From NCBI RefSeq assembly GCF_036345995.1, contig NZ_CP107796.1:3472001-3536000 (forward strand): a DNA stretch of 64,000 bases, in the 5' to 3' direction. Position 1 is the stretch's first letter. Each line of letters begins with the position of its first letter. Source of the stretch: Streptomyces sp. NBC_00557. GTDB lineage: Bacteria > Actinomycetota > Actinomycetes > Streptomycetales > Streptomycetaceae. Shown here piece after piece: positions 1-7,403 of the stretch. Position numbers and translations under genes: made by a program. Below the pieces are notes generated by a model that saw nothing but the letters and a program-made list of their open reading frames with translations, was not told the origin of the DNA and did not search any database.

Positions 1-2881
1 CGTGGGCGCGGCGGTGGAGTTCCATGGCGCGGTCGGCCGCGCCGGCGCGCAGCTGGACCGCGCCCACCACGTTCACCACGGACGACTGGCGCAGCACCGT
101 GCCGCCGGTGGCGACCAGGTCCAGGGCGCGCTCGGCGTGTTCGGCGGCCAGGCTCACCTCGCCGAAGCGCTGGCAGACGCGGGCCCAGTGGGCGAGGACG
201 AAGGCCACGTTGCCCGGCTGGCGGGACTCGTCGCACAGTTCGAGCGCCTGGGACAGGACGGCCCGCGCCCGTTCGTCCTCGCCGAGGCCGAAGTGGGCCA
301 GCGCCAGCCAGGCCAGCGAGGAGATCTCGTGGTTGCGTTCGCCGAGGCGCCGGTTCAGCTCGGTGGCGCGGGCGGCGAGCGAGGCGCCCTGGGCGTAGTG
401 GCCCGACCAGGTCTGCACGGTGCTGAGGTTGACCAGCGCCTCCGCCTCCGCCCGGTCCATGCCCAGCTCCCGGTGCAGGGCGATGCCCTGGGTGAGGTAG
501 GCGCGGGCCTCGTCGAAGTCGCCGAGCGCCCCGTGCAGCAGGCCGAGCACCTCGATGCTGAAGGCGCGGGTCCGCGGATCGGTGCCGTGGACGAGTTCCA
601 GGGCCTCCTGGGCGGTGGTGATGCCGTCGTGGAAGTGGCCGAGCCACCACTGGCCCACGGCCAGGTTGCACAGGCTCAGGCTCAGCAGCACCGGGTCGTC
701 GAGCTGCCGGCAGGCGGTCACCGCGACCCGGTTGACGACGCGGAACTCCTGGTAGTGGCCGCGCAGATGGAGGTAGAAGAGCACGTTGCGGGCGAGGAGC
801 GCGGCGGTGCGGTGCATGCCGTGCGTGCCCGCCTGGGCGACGACCGCGAGCAGCGCCTCGCGCTCCCGGTCGAACCAGCACAGCGCCTGCTCGTCGTCGT
901 CCAGGCGGGGCAGTTCGGCCGCGCCCGGCTCGGGCACGTCGCCGTAGCGGTTGCGGCCGGGGAAGAGGATCTCGCAGGCCTGGTCGGTGGCGAGCGTGTA
1001 GTACGTGACGAGCCGCTCCACCGCGCCTTCCGCGTCGTCCTCCGCCTCCCGCACGCTCATCGCGTACGTCCGCACCAGGTCGTGGAAGACGTACAGCCCC
1101 GCCTCGTGCTGTTCCAGCAGATGCGCGTCGAGCAGGTCCTCCAGGACGTCCTCGGCGTCATGGGCGGCGGCGCCGAGCAGGGCGGCGGCCGAGTGGACGT
1201 CGATGGCGCTGCCGGGGTGCAGCCCGAGCAGCCGGAAGGCGGCGCGCTGCTCCTGCTCCATGGCCTGGTACGACAGCCGGAGCGTGGCTTCGACGCTGCG
1301 CTCCCCCGCGCTGAGCTCGCGCAGCCGCCGGGTCTCGTCGGCGAGCCGGTCGACCAGGTACTGCACGGTCCAGCGGGGCCGGTTGCGCAGCCGGGCGGTG
1401 GTGACGCGCAGCGCGAGGGGCAGCCCGCCGCACAGGCCGGCGAGCCGGGCGACGGCCTGGGGTTCGGCGCCGGTGCGGTCGGCGCCGAGCATGCGGGTGA
1501 GCAGGGTGACGCTGTCGTCGGCGGAGAGCAGTCCGAGGGAGAGCCACTCGGCGCCGTCGAGGTCGAGCATGCGGACCCGGCCGGTGAGGACGGCGAGGCA
1601 GTCCTCGGAGGCGGGCAGCAGGGGCCGTACCTGGGCGGCGCCCGCGGCGTTGTCGAGGACGAGCAGCAGCTTCCGCTGTGCGGAAACGGTTCTCCACAAA
1701 GTGGTACGCCGCTCCAGGTCGTCCGGGATGCGTTCGTCGGGGACGCCCAGGGTGCGCAGCAGCGAGTGCAGCACGGCGCCCGGCTCCTGGGCCTTCTCGC
1801 CGGGGCTGAAACCGCGCAGGTCGACGAAGAGCTGCCCGTCGGGGTAGTCGGCGGCGAGCAGATGGGCGGCGTGCACGGCGAGCGCTGTCTTGCCGCTGCC
1901 GCCCATGCCGTCCACACCGATGATCCGGGTGCCCCCGCCCGCCGGGGCCCGGCCCACCTCGAGCAGGCGGGCCAGTTCCTCGTCGCGGCCGGTGAAGTCG
2001 GGCAGGTCGTAGGGCAGGGTGCAGGGCGCGGCCTCGGGGCCGGCGGTTCCGGCGAGCGGGGCCGGCAGCAGCAGGGCGGCGCGGTCGGCCACGGACTGCG
2101 GCAGGCGGGGGGCGACCTCGGGGCTGTCGCGCAGGATCGCCTCGTACAGCCCGGTGAGTTCGACGCCCGGGTCGATGCCCAGCTCCTCCACGAGCAGCTC
2201 GCGCACCCGGCCGAACTCCTCCAGCGCCTCCGCCTGCCGGCCGGCCCGGTACAGGGCCAGCATCAGCCGGCCGCGCAGGGTCTCCCGCAGCGGGTGCGCG
2301 GTCACCAGCTCCCGGAGCGGGCCGATGAGTTCGGCGGACTGGCCGCGTTCGAGCTGCAGCTCGTAGTACTGCTCGGCGATCGCCATGTGGCGCTCCTCCA
2401 GCGCCAGGGAGGCGGCGGAGATCACGGTGCCGCCGGCGCCGGCCATGACCGGGCCGCGCCACAGGTCCAGGCAGGCCCGCAGATGGCCGACCGCCTCCTC
2501 GGGCCGGCCGTCGGCCATCGCCTGCCGGGCCTGCCGGGACCACTGTCCGAACTCGTGCAGGTCCAGCTGGTGTTCACCGAGGACGGCGCGGTATCCGGGG
2601 CCGTCCGTGACGATCAGCCGGGTGCCGTCCGGGATGCGGGTGCGCAGCGCGGCGACGGCCTTGCGGACCTGGTGGCCCGCGGTCTGCGGCGGCTCCTCGT
2701 CCCAGGCGGCGGCCACCAGCCGGCTGAGCGGCACCATCCGGCCCGGCTCCAGCAGCAGGGTGACGAGCACCCGCTCCTGCGTGGGGCTGCCCAGTCGCAC
2801 CCGGTGCTCACCGTGCCAGCCTTCCAGCGGGCCGAGGATGTTGAACCGTACGACAGGATGGCCCAATGCCGCCGATTCCAC
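1..2881 (-). CDS. AfsR-like SARP / NB-ARC / TPR regulator (C-terminus off window)
   Basis: A large transcriptional activator of the Streptomyces AfsR type, probably controlling secondary metabolism. The chosen start is GTG at 2881, with a purine-rich AGCGGGGGGAA just upstream. The N-terminus (VVRFNILGPLEG) opens a SARP winged-helix domain, followed by a bacterial transcriptional activation domain to about residue 260. An NB-ARC ATPase comes next, with the P-loop GMGGSGKTALA. After it lie TPR-like helical repeats that continue through the window edge, so the C-terminus is missing. The frame has strong G/C bias in third positions. A 141-bp gap separates it from a second, small SARP gene on the same strand. 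Domain order is clear; the target genes cannot be read from the sequence. Confidence 0.93.
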   Translation of the reverse strand, partial: MESAALGHPVVRFNILGPLEGWHGEHRVRLGSPTQERVLVTLLLEPGRMVPLSRLVAAAWDEEPPQTAGHQVRKAVAALRTRIPDGTRLIVTDGPGYRAVLGEHQLDLHEFGQWSRQARQAMADGRPEEAVGHLRACLDLWRGPVMAGAGGTVISAASLALEERHMAIAEQYYELQLERGQSAELIGPLRELVTAHPLRETLRGRLMLALYRAGRQAEALEEFGRVRELLVEELGIDPGVELTGLYEAILRDSPEVAPRLPQSVADRAALLLPAPLAGTAGPEAAPCTLPYDLPDFTGRDEELARLLEVGRAPAGGGTRIIGVDGMGGSGKTALAVHAAHLLAADYPDGQLFVDLRGFSPGEKAQEPGAVLHSLLRTLGVPDERIPDDLERRTTLWRTVSAQRKLLLVLDNAAGAAQVRPLLPASEDCLAVLTGRVRMLDLDGAEWLSLGLLSADDSVTLLTRMLGADRTGAEPQAVARLAGLCGGLPLALRVTTARLRNRPRWTVQYLVDRLADETRRLRELSAGERSVEATLRLSYQAMEQEQRAAFRLLGLHPGSAIDVHSAAALLGAAAHDAEDVLEDLLDAHLLEQHEAGLYVFHDLVRTYAMSVREAEDDAEGAVERLVTYYTLATDQACEILFPGRNRYGDVPEPGAAELPRLDDDEQALCWFDREREALLAVVAQAGTHGMHRTAALLARNVLFYLHLRGHYQEFRVVNRVAVTACRQLDDPVLLSLSLCNLAVGQWWLGHFHDGITTAQEALELVHGTDPRTRAFSIEVLGLLHGALGDFDEARAYLTQGIALHRELGMDRAEAEALVNLSTVQTWSGHYAQGASLAARATELNRRLGERNHEISSLAWLALAHFGLGEDERARAVLSQALELCDESRQPGNVAFVLAHWARVCQRFGEVSLAAEHAERALDLVATGGTVLRQSSVVNVVGAVQLRAGAADRAMELHRRAH

Positions 2882-3022
2882 GTACCGTTCCCCCCGCTAC
2901 GTTTCGTCGCCCAGCCCGTGAGTTCGGGCCAATCCTAGGTTGTACCCGAACCGGGAGGCGCGTGAAGGCATCTCCACGCTACCGCCCGACGTCTCTCGGT
3001 ACGAGCCGGACGAGCAGTGTTT

Positions 3023-3817
3023 TCAAGCCAGTTGAAGCAGGACCGGGCCCATGTCCGGGGCAAGTGCCGGATCGTGGCGGAGGATGGCGCTCTCCACCTT
3101 GCGCAGCGCCGGGGACGGCTCGATGCCGAGTTCCGCGTCGAGCCGGCCGCGCATGCGCCGGAAGACGTCGAGGGCGTCGGCCTGCCGGCCCGAGCCGTAC
3201 AGGGCGACCATCAGCTGCTCGCAGAAGCGTTCGCGCAGCGGGTGGTTGGTGTGCGCCTCGGCCAGCTCGGCGAGCACGGCCGCGTGGTGGCCGAGCCGCA
3301 GCTCGGCGTCGAACCGCAGCTCCATCGCGCGCATCCGGTACTCCTCGTAGCGGGCCCCGGCCAGCTGGCACAGGGTTCCGCCGGGGAAGCCTCCGAAGAC
3401 CGGACCGCGCCACAGGCCGAGCGCCTCGCCGAGCAGCCGGGCCACGTGCGCCGCGTCGTCGGGCGAGGCCGACTCCGCCTGCCGTACCGCCCCGACGAAC
3501 TCCGCCGCGTCCAGTTCCCCGTCGGCGACGACGAGCCGGTAGCCGGAGGGGTGGATGGTGACCCGGGAGGCCGGCCGGTCCGGCTCCAGCGCGCGCAGCT
3601 TGCGGCGCAGCCTGCTGACGTGCGCCTGCAGCGCGTTCGCCTGGTTGTCGGGTACGGCCTCGCCCCACATCTCCTCGACCAGGCTCTCCCCGGACACCGG
3701 ACGGCTCTCGCTGACCAGCAGGGTCTGCACCAGGACGCGCTGCAGATCGCCGGAGATCTCCGCGGGCCCGGCCACGGTACGGATCTGCAGTGCCCCGAGG
3801 ATCGAGAACTTCAGCAC
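3023..3817 (-). CDS. SARP-family transcriptional regulator (small, no ATPase domain)
   Basis: A 264-residue regulator with the DnrI/ActII-ORF4 plan: an OmpR-like winged helix (VLKFSILGALQI opening, LQAHVSRLRRKLRAL recognition region) and a bacterial activation domain ending near the C-terminus. It has no NB-ARC part, unlike its neighbour. The GTG at 3817 is chosen because AGGAGG lies nine bases upstream; an in-frame start 60 bases earlier would add an Arg/Asp-rich extension without a ribosome site. It sits 75 bp downstream of the ATP-grasp-like gene and may be cotranscribed with it. Such regulators usually switch on a nearby biosynthetic cluster, but no obvious cluster lies beside it here. 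Confidence 0.92.
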   Translation of the reverse strand: MLKFSILGALQIRTVAGPAEISGDLQRVLVQTLLVSESRPVSGESLVEEMWGEAVPDNQANALQAHVSRLRRKLRALEPDRPASRVTIHPSGYRLVVADGELDAAEFVGAVRQAESASPDDAAHVARLLGEALGLWRGPVFGGFPGGTLCQLAGARYEEYRMRAMELRFDAELRLGHHAAVLAELAEAHTNHPLRERFCEQLMVALYGSGRQADALDVFRRMRGRLDAELGIEPSPALRKVESAILRHDPALAPDMGPVLLQLA

Positions 3818-3892
3818 CTGACTCGGCCTCCTGTCGACGTCGCTGGCGTCGTCGTCCTGATTCCGGCGACGTATCAACAGTGCGGCGCGGCT

Positions 3893-4723
3893 CTACCGGT
3901 TCGTTCCCGATCCGTTCCCGGTCACCAGCTCCGTCAGGGACGTCACCCGCTGGGCCGCCACCTCGGGCGAGTCCGCGTGCACGACCAGATGCCCGGGGCG
4001 CAGCGAGTCCGGCGGTGACACGTGCCGCACGTGCGGCAGCACGCCCACCTCGCCGGTCTCCAGCCGCCACGGCGGATTCAGCACGGCCGCCGCCGCGTAC
4101 CGGCCCGGCCGGACCGTGTCCACCAGCCGCCCGGCCAGCACCTGCACGGCCCCGGCCGCCAGATCGAACCCGCCGGCGGCCTTCAGCAGCTCCGGCACCG
4201 GGTCCCTGGCCAGTCCCGCACGGCAGCCGGTGATCACCGGCCCGTGCGCGGTCAGCTCGACGTTCGTGTGCGCCGGCCCGTACTGGTATCCGGTCAGATC
4301 CAGCAGGGCGGTCACCACGGCGCGCACCTCGGCCGCGGTGTCCTCCGTCAGCGGCGCCGGGTACAGCAGCCCGTACGGCATGCGGGCCGTGATCCCCACG
4401 GTCTGGTGCATCCCGTGCACGCTCAGCGTCTCCACGCTGAGCCGTGTGCCGCCCGTGGCGGGCCCGGCGGCGTCCGGCGACAGCCGGTTGTCGCGGACGA
4501 GCCGCCGTACGGCGTCCGGGTCGGCGAGCACACGGAGGGAACGGGCCGGGTTGACGAACAGCCCGGCCGCGGCGGCCTCGTCCAGTACGGGGCGCAGCGC
4601 CCGCTCGTCCAGCGGGTCGGCCTCGGCGGACCGGACCTGGACGCCGGTCCGCGCGGCTTCACGGAGGAGACGCTGGTCCGGGTTCAGCAGGAAGATCCGG
4701 CGAACCTCGTTGTCTTCTTTCAT
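3893..4723 (-). CDS. ATP-grasp-like protein, short form
   Basis: A 276-residue protein. The region VHGMHQTVGITARMPYG...PAPL and the segment GPAHTNVELTAHGPVITGC.AGLARDPVPELL resemble the central and C-terminal parts of carboxylate-amine ligases of the ATP-grasp superfamily, where the His/Asn-Glu and Arg residues bind Mg-ATP. These enzymes are normally around 400 residues, and the N-terminal preATP-grasp domain is short here, so it may be a degenerate or accessory form. It lies upstream of the SARP gene on the same strand. The ATG start has an AGAGGT directly before it, which is close. Family assignment is by motif only; the substrate is unknown. Confidence 0.7.
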   Translation of the reverse strand: MKEDNEVRRIFLLNPDQRLLREAARTGVQVRSAEADPLDERALRPVLDEAAAAGLFVNPARSLRVLADPDAVRRLVRDNRLSPDAAGPATGGTRLSVETLSVHGMHQTVGITARMPYGLLYPAPLTEDTAAEVRAVVTALLDLTGYQYGPAHTNVELTAHGPVITGCRAGLARDPVPELLKAAGGFDLAAGAVQVLAGRLVDTVRPGRYAAAAVLNPPWRLETGEVGVLPHVRHVSPPDSLRPGHLVVHADSPEVAAQRVTSLTELVTGNGSGTNR

Positions 4724-4767
4724 ACCTCTGCTCGGGGGGACGGAGTCGGCGAGGGTGGAAAGGCAGG

Positions 4768-4977
4768 CTACGAACGGGGGTTACCGATCCGGTCCCGGTC
4801 GGTTCCCGAGGAAACGAAGGCCGACCATGCCGCGGGGCTGACCGTGAGGTGGGGGGCGGTGGGGGTCTTGGAGTCGCGGATGTGGATGGCGGTGGGGTGC
4901 GCGGCCACTTCTAGGCAATCGCCGCCTTCGCCATCGCTGTAGCTGGACTTGAACCAAGCAAGGTCCTCGACGCTCAC
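4768..4977 (-). CDS. DUF397 domain protein
   Basis: A 69-residue protein with the typical DUF397 opening (LAWFKSSYSDGEGGDCLEVA) and the HIRDSK and AWSAFV motifs. Such small proteins are almost always encoded directly after an XRE/DUF5753 gene in Streptomyces and are proposed partners or toxins of that regulator. Here the GTG start overlaps the TGA stop of the XRE gene by four bases (GTGA), so translation is coupled. The gene ends 44 bp before the start of the next one on the same strand. Confidence 0.93.
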   Translation of the reverse strand: MSVEDLAWFKSSYSDGEGGDCLEVAAHPTAIHIRDSKTPTAPHLTVSPAAWSAFVSSGTDRDRIGNPRS

Positions 4978-5828
4978 AGCTCCTCCAGCTTCCGAATGAT
5001 CAGGGAGCGGGACTCCCTGGGACTGAGTGCCATTGCGCGCATGGTCCCATAGCGGTCGGCGATCTTCCGGACCTCCTCCCGGTCTGTGATGAGCTGGGGG
5101 AATCCCTGCGCCTCCACATACGCCACTTGGCCATGCCCTTTAGGTACCAGGAGGTTGAACGCGCTCCCTAGGTTGGGGTGTTCCTCCATGTTCGTCGGCA
5201 TCACCTGGATCTCGACATTCTGCATACGGCTGAGGTTGACCAGGTGGCGCAGCTGCTCGGCGTGGACACGCCGCCCGCCGATCGGCCGGTCGAGCACTAC
5301 CTCTTCCAGGATGTAACTGACGATGGGCCGGGGATACCGCTGGAAGACCTGTTGGCGAGAGAGACGGTCAGCCACCCGTTTCTCGATGGTCTCCTCATCG
5401 AGAAACGGCCGCCGCTGGGCGAACACGGCTCGTGCGTGCTCCTCAGTCTGCAAGAGGCCCTGCACCGCGTGATTGTTGTAGTGGTGCAGCTCCACCGCCT
5501 CCGCCTCCATCGCCGCGTAACTCCGGTACCACTCCGGATGCCGTGTCCGCGCCCTGCTCATCGCCTGCTCGACCTGCGGGATGACCTCGGTGAACAGCCC
5601 GCCGGCGTTGAGGAGGTCGTCCGCCCTCTTCAGGAACTCCGGCCTCGGTGTCCGTACCCCTCGTTCCATGGCCGAGATCTGGTCGGGGCCGTAGCCGACC
5701 AGGTCGCCGAACTCCCGTTGGTTCAGGCCCGCCTTCTCCCTCAGCAGCTTCAACTGCTTACCCAGTACGACGAAGACAGTCGCCGATCCGTTCGCCTCGG
5801 CGGGCGTCTCCGGCCTGCGTTCCTCCAC
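4974..5828 (-). CDS. XRE-family regulator with DUF5753 (Scr1-type)
   Basis: A DNA-binding regulator. Residues about 20-75 form a helix-turn-helix (LKLLREKAGLNQREFGDL, ISAMERG), and the rest is the DUF5753 domain (WYRSYAAMEAEA, GLLQTEEHARAVF, EEVVLDRPIGG). Two in-frame GTG codons compete. The one at 5828 is preferred because GGAGG lies five bases upstream, while the same GGAG abuts the GTG at 5834. It is divergent from an anti-sigma-type ATPase gene and coupled to a DUF397 gene. This trio is common in actinomycetes and affects development and antibiotic production; its targets here are unknown. Confidence 0.93.
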   Translation of the reverse strand: MEERRPETPAEANGSATVFVVLGKQLKLLREKAGLNQREFGDLVGYGPDQISAMERGVRTPRPEFLKRADDLLNAGGLFTEVIPQVEQAMSRARTRHPEWYRSYAAMEAEAVELHHYNNHAVQGLLQTEEHARAVFAQRRPFLDEETIEKRVADRLSRQQVFQRYPRPIVSYILEEVVLDRPIGGRRVHAEQLRHLVNLSRMQNVEIQVMPTNMEEHPNLGSAFNLLVPKGHGQVAYVEAQGFPQLITDREEVRKIADRYGTMRAMALSPRESRSLIIRKLEEL

Positions 5829-5934
5829 CGTCACCTCCGACTCACGTACACCAAACCGATCGCACCCGTACGACTACGCTCAGTCGCCGGGCGTCCCCTG
5901 GTCAGCGTAGGGAGAACCGACCACTCTCGGTGAC

Positions 5935-6411
5935 GTGAACGTAGAAATCTCCACCCCCGCAACCGACGCCACCGAACTCGTCCAGCGCCTCAGCGCCACC
6001 CCTCTCGGCGCGCGGCTGGCCCGGCGGCTCACCGGTCAGCAGCTCGCCACCTGGGGGTATCCCCACGACAGCGAGCAGAACGGCACCGCACAGCTGCTGG
6101 TGTCGGAGCTGGCCTCGAACGCCGTCACCCACGGTCGCGTGCCCGGCCGGGACTTCGAGTTGCGGCTGCGGCTGCTGCGGGAGAAGGACACCTTGCGTAT
6201 CGAGGTGAGCGACGCCCGAGGGGACAGGGCGCCACGGCTGCGGGACGGCGGGGCGGAGGACGGGCACGGGCGCGGGCTCGTGGTCGTCCTCGTCCTCTCC
6301 GCGCGATGGGGCGTCACCGAGCGGACCGTCGGCAAGACGGTCTGGGCGGAGCTCCCGCTCAGCCCCGGGCAGCGGCGACCGTGTCAGCGAACGCCCGTGC
6401 CGGAGGGCTGA
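5935..6411 (+). CDS. ATP-binding anti-sigma-type regulatory protein (HATPase_c)
   Basis: A 158-residue single-domain GHKL ATPase of the RsbW/SpoIIAB type. The N-box is QLLVSELASNAVTHG, and the ATP lid region contains EVSDARG and GHGRGLVVV. Such proteins typically bind sigma factors or act as switch kinases. The GTG at 5935 has no good ribosome site; a GGGAGA lies about 20 bases upstream, so the start is uncertain. It is divergent from the XRE gene, with a 106-bp promoter region between them. Its 3' end runs 53 bp into the convergent LysR gene. Confidence 0.88.
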   Translation: MNVEISTPATDATELVQRLSATPLGARLARRLTGQQLATWGYPHDSEQNGTAQLLVSELASNAVTHGRVPGRDFELRLRLLREKDTLRIEVSDARGDRAPRLRDGGAEDGHGRGLVVVLVLSARWGVTERTVGKTVWAELPLSPGQRRPCQRTPVPEG

Positions 6412-7252
6412 GGGCGTCCCAGCGGCGGACGGCCCAGCCGACCGGCAGCGGGCGCAGGCCGGGCAGCGGGACGAGCCGCAGTGCGCCCGTGCCGGGCACG
6501 GGAAGGCCGGGTACGGCGGGGACGACCGCCCGGCCCACGCCCAGCTCGGCGAGGAGCAGGGCCGTGTCCCAGTCGGCGACGCTCGTGTCGTAGGTGAAGC
6601 GGACGCCCAGCTCGGCGCAGGCCGCGTCGAGGTGGACGGCCGAGGTGGAGTTCGGGGGCAGCCGGATCAGCCGTACGCCGGTCAGCTCGGCCGCGTCGAG
6701 ACGGGGGCGCCCGGCGAGGGGGTCGTCGGCGGCGACGGCGAGCACCCAGGGCAGTTCGGCGACGGTCCGCTGCTCGATGCCGCGCACCGGGGAGCCGACG
6801 GTGATCCAGGCCAGGTCCAGGGTGCCGTCGGCGAGGGCGTCGAAGGTGCCGCGTCCCGAACTGACCGTGCGGAACTCGAGGTTGACCTGCGGGTGGCGGC
6901 GGCGGAAGGCGACCACGGCGTCGGACATGAAGTGCCGGACGGTGGTGGCGCCGGTGGCGACGCGGACGTACCCGCTGTGCCCGTCCACGAGGTCGCGCAG
7001 CCGCCGTACGGCGATGTCGAGCCCGGAGATGCCCTCCGCGGCGGCGGCTTCCAGTATCCGCCCGGCCTGGGTCGGCAGGACTCCCCTGGGCAGCCGCTCC
7101 AGCAGCGCGGTCCCCGTCTCCCGCTCCAGGCGCTTGACGTGCTGGCTGACGGCGGACTGGGTGCAGCCGAGGTCCCGGGCGACGGAACTGAGGCTGCCGG
7201 CGCGGCACACGGCCACGAACACACGGAGGTCGTCGAGCGTCACAACACCCAA
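6359..7252 (-). CDS. LysR-family transcriptional regulator
   Basis: A 297-residue regulator. The N-terminal winged helix reads LRVFVAVCRAGSLSSVARDL with SAVSQHVKRLERETG, and the C-terminal effector-binding domain is of the periplasmic-binding type. The TTG at 7252 has AAGGGA four bases upstream; a GTG at 7243 (MTLDDLRVF) would be an equally sensible start. It converges on, and overlaps by 53 bp, the ATPase gene on the plus strand. An inverted repeat directly upstream fits autoregulation. The effector is not predictable from sequence. Confidence 0.92.
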   Translation of the reverse strand: MGVVTLDDLRVFVAVCRAGSLSSVARDLGCTQSAVSQHVKRLERETGTALLERLPRGVLPTQAGRILEAAAAEGISGLDIAVRRLRDLVDGHSGYVRVATGATTVRHFMSDAVVAFRRRHPQVNLEFRTVSSGRGTFDALADGTLDLAWITVGSPVRGIEQRTVAELPWVLAVAADDPLAGRPRLDAAELTGVRLIRLPPNSTSAVHLDAACAELGVRFTYDTSVADWDTALLLAELGVGRAVVPAVPGLPVPGTGALRLVPLPGLRPLPVGWAVRRWDALSPPARAFADTVAAARG

Positions 7253-7258
7253 GCTGTC

Positions 7259-7285
7259 CCTTGGGTCTGGACACTAAACCCAAGG
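7259..7285. promoter_or_regulatory. Inverted repeat upstream of LysR gene, probable autoregulatory site
   Basis: CCTTGGGT at 7259-7266 and ACCCAAGG at 7278-7285 form perfect 8-bp arms around an 11-bp spacer. The start codon of the LysR gene lies within 10-20 bases. LysR proteins usually bind a dyad with T-N11-A geometry in their own promoters, and this spacing is similar. Another ACCCAAG lies at about 7248-7253. Function is inferred. Confidence 0.55.
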
Positions 7286-7403
7286 ATTGACTGGATGTCA
7301 GGGGCGTACGAGGATCACTGACGGGACACGGCCGGTCCGGGCGGCAACCCGCTCCGCGCGCGAGGAGCGGGTGCCGACCCTCAGGAGAGGGTCCTCGGCC
7401 CGC

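Noticed and set aside
2..2938. Very long open reading frame on the plus strand (978 codons)
   Set aside because: It is antisense to the AfsR-like gene in the codon-aligned frame; it has no family motifs, and its length results from high G+C.
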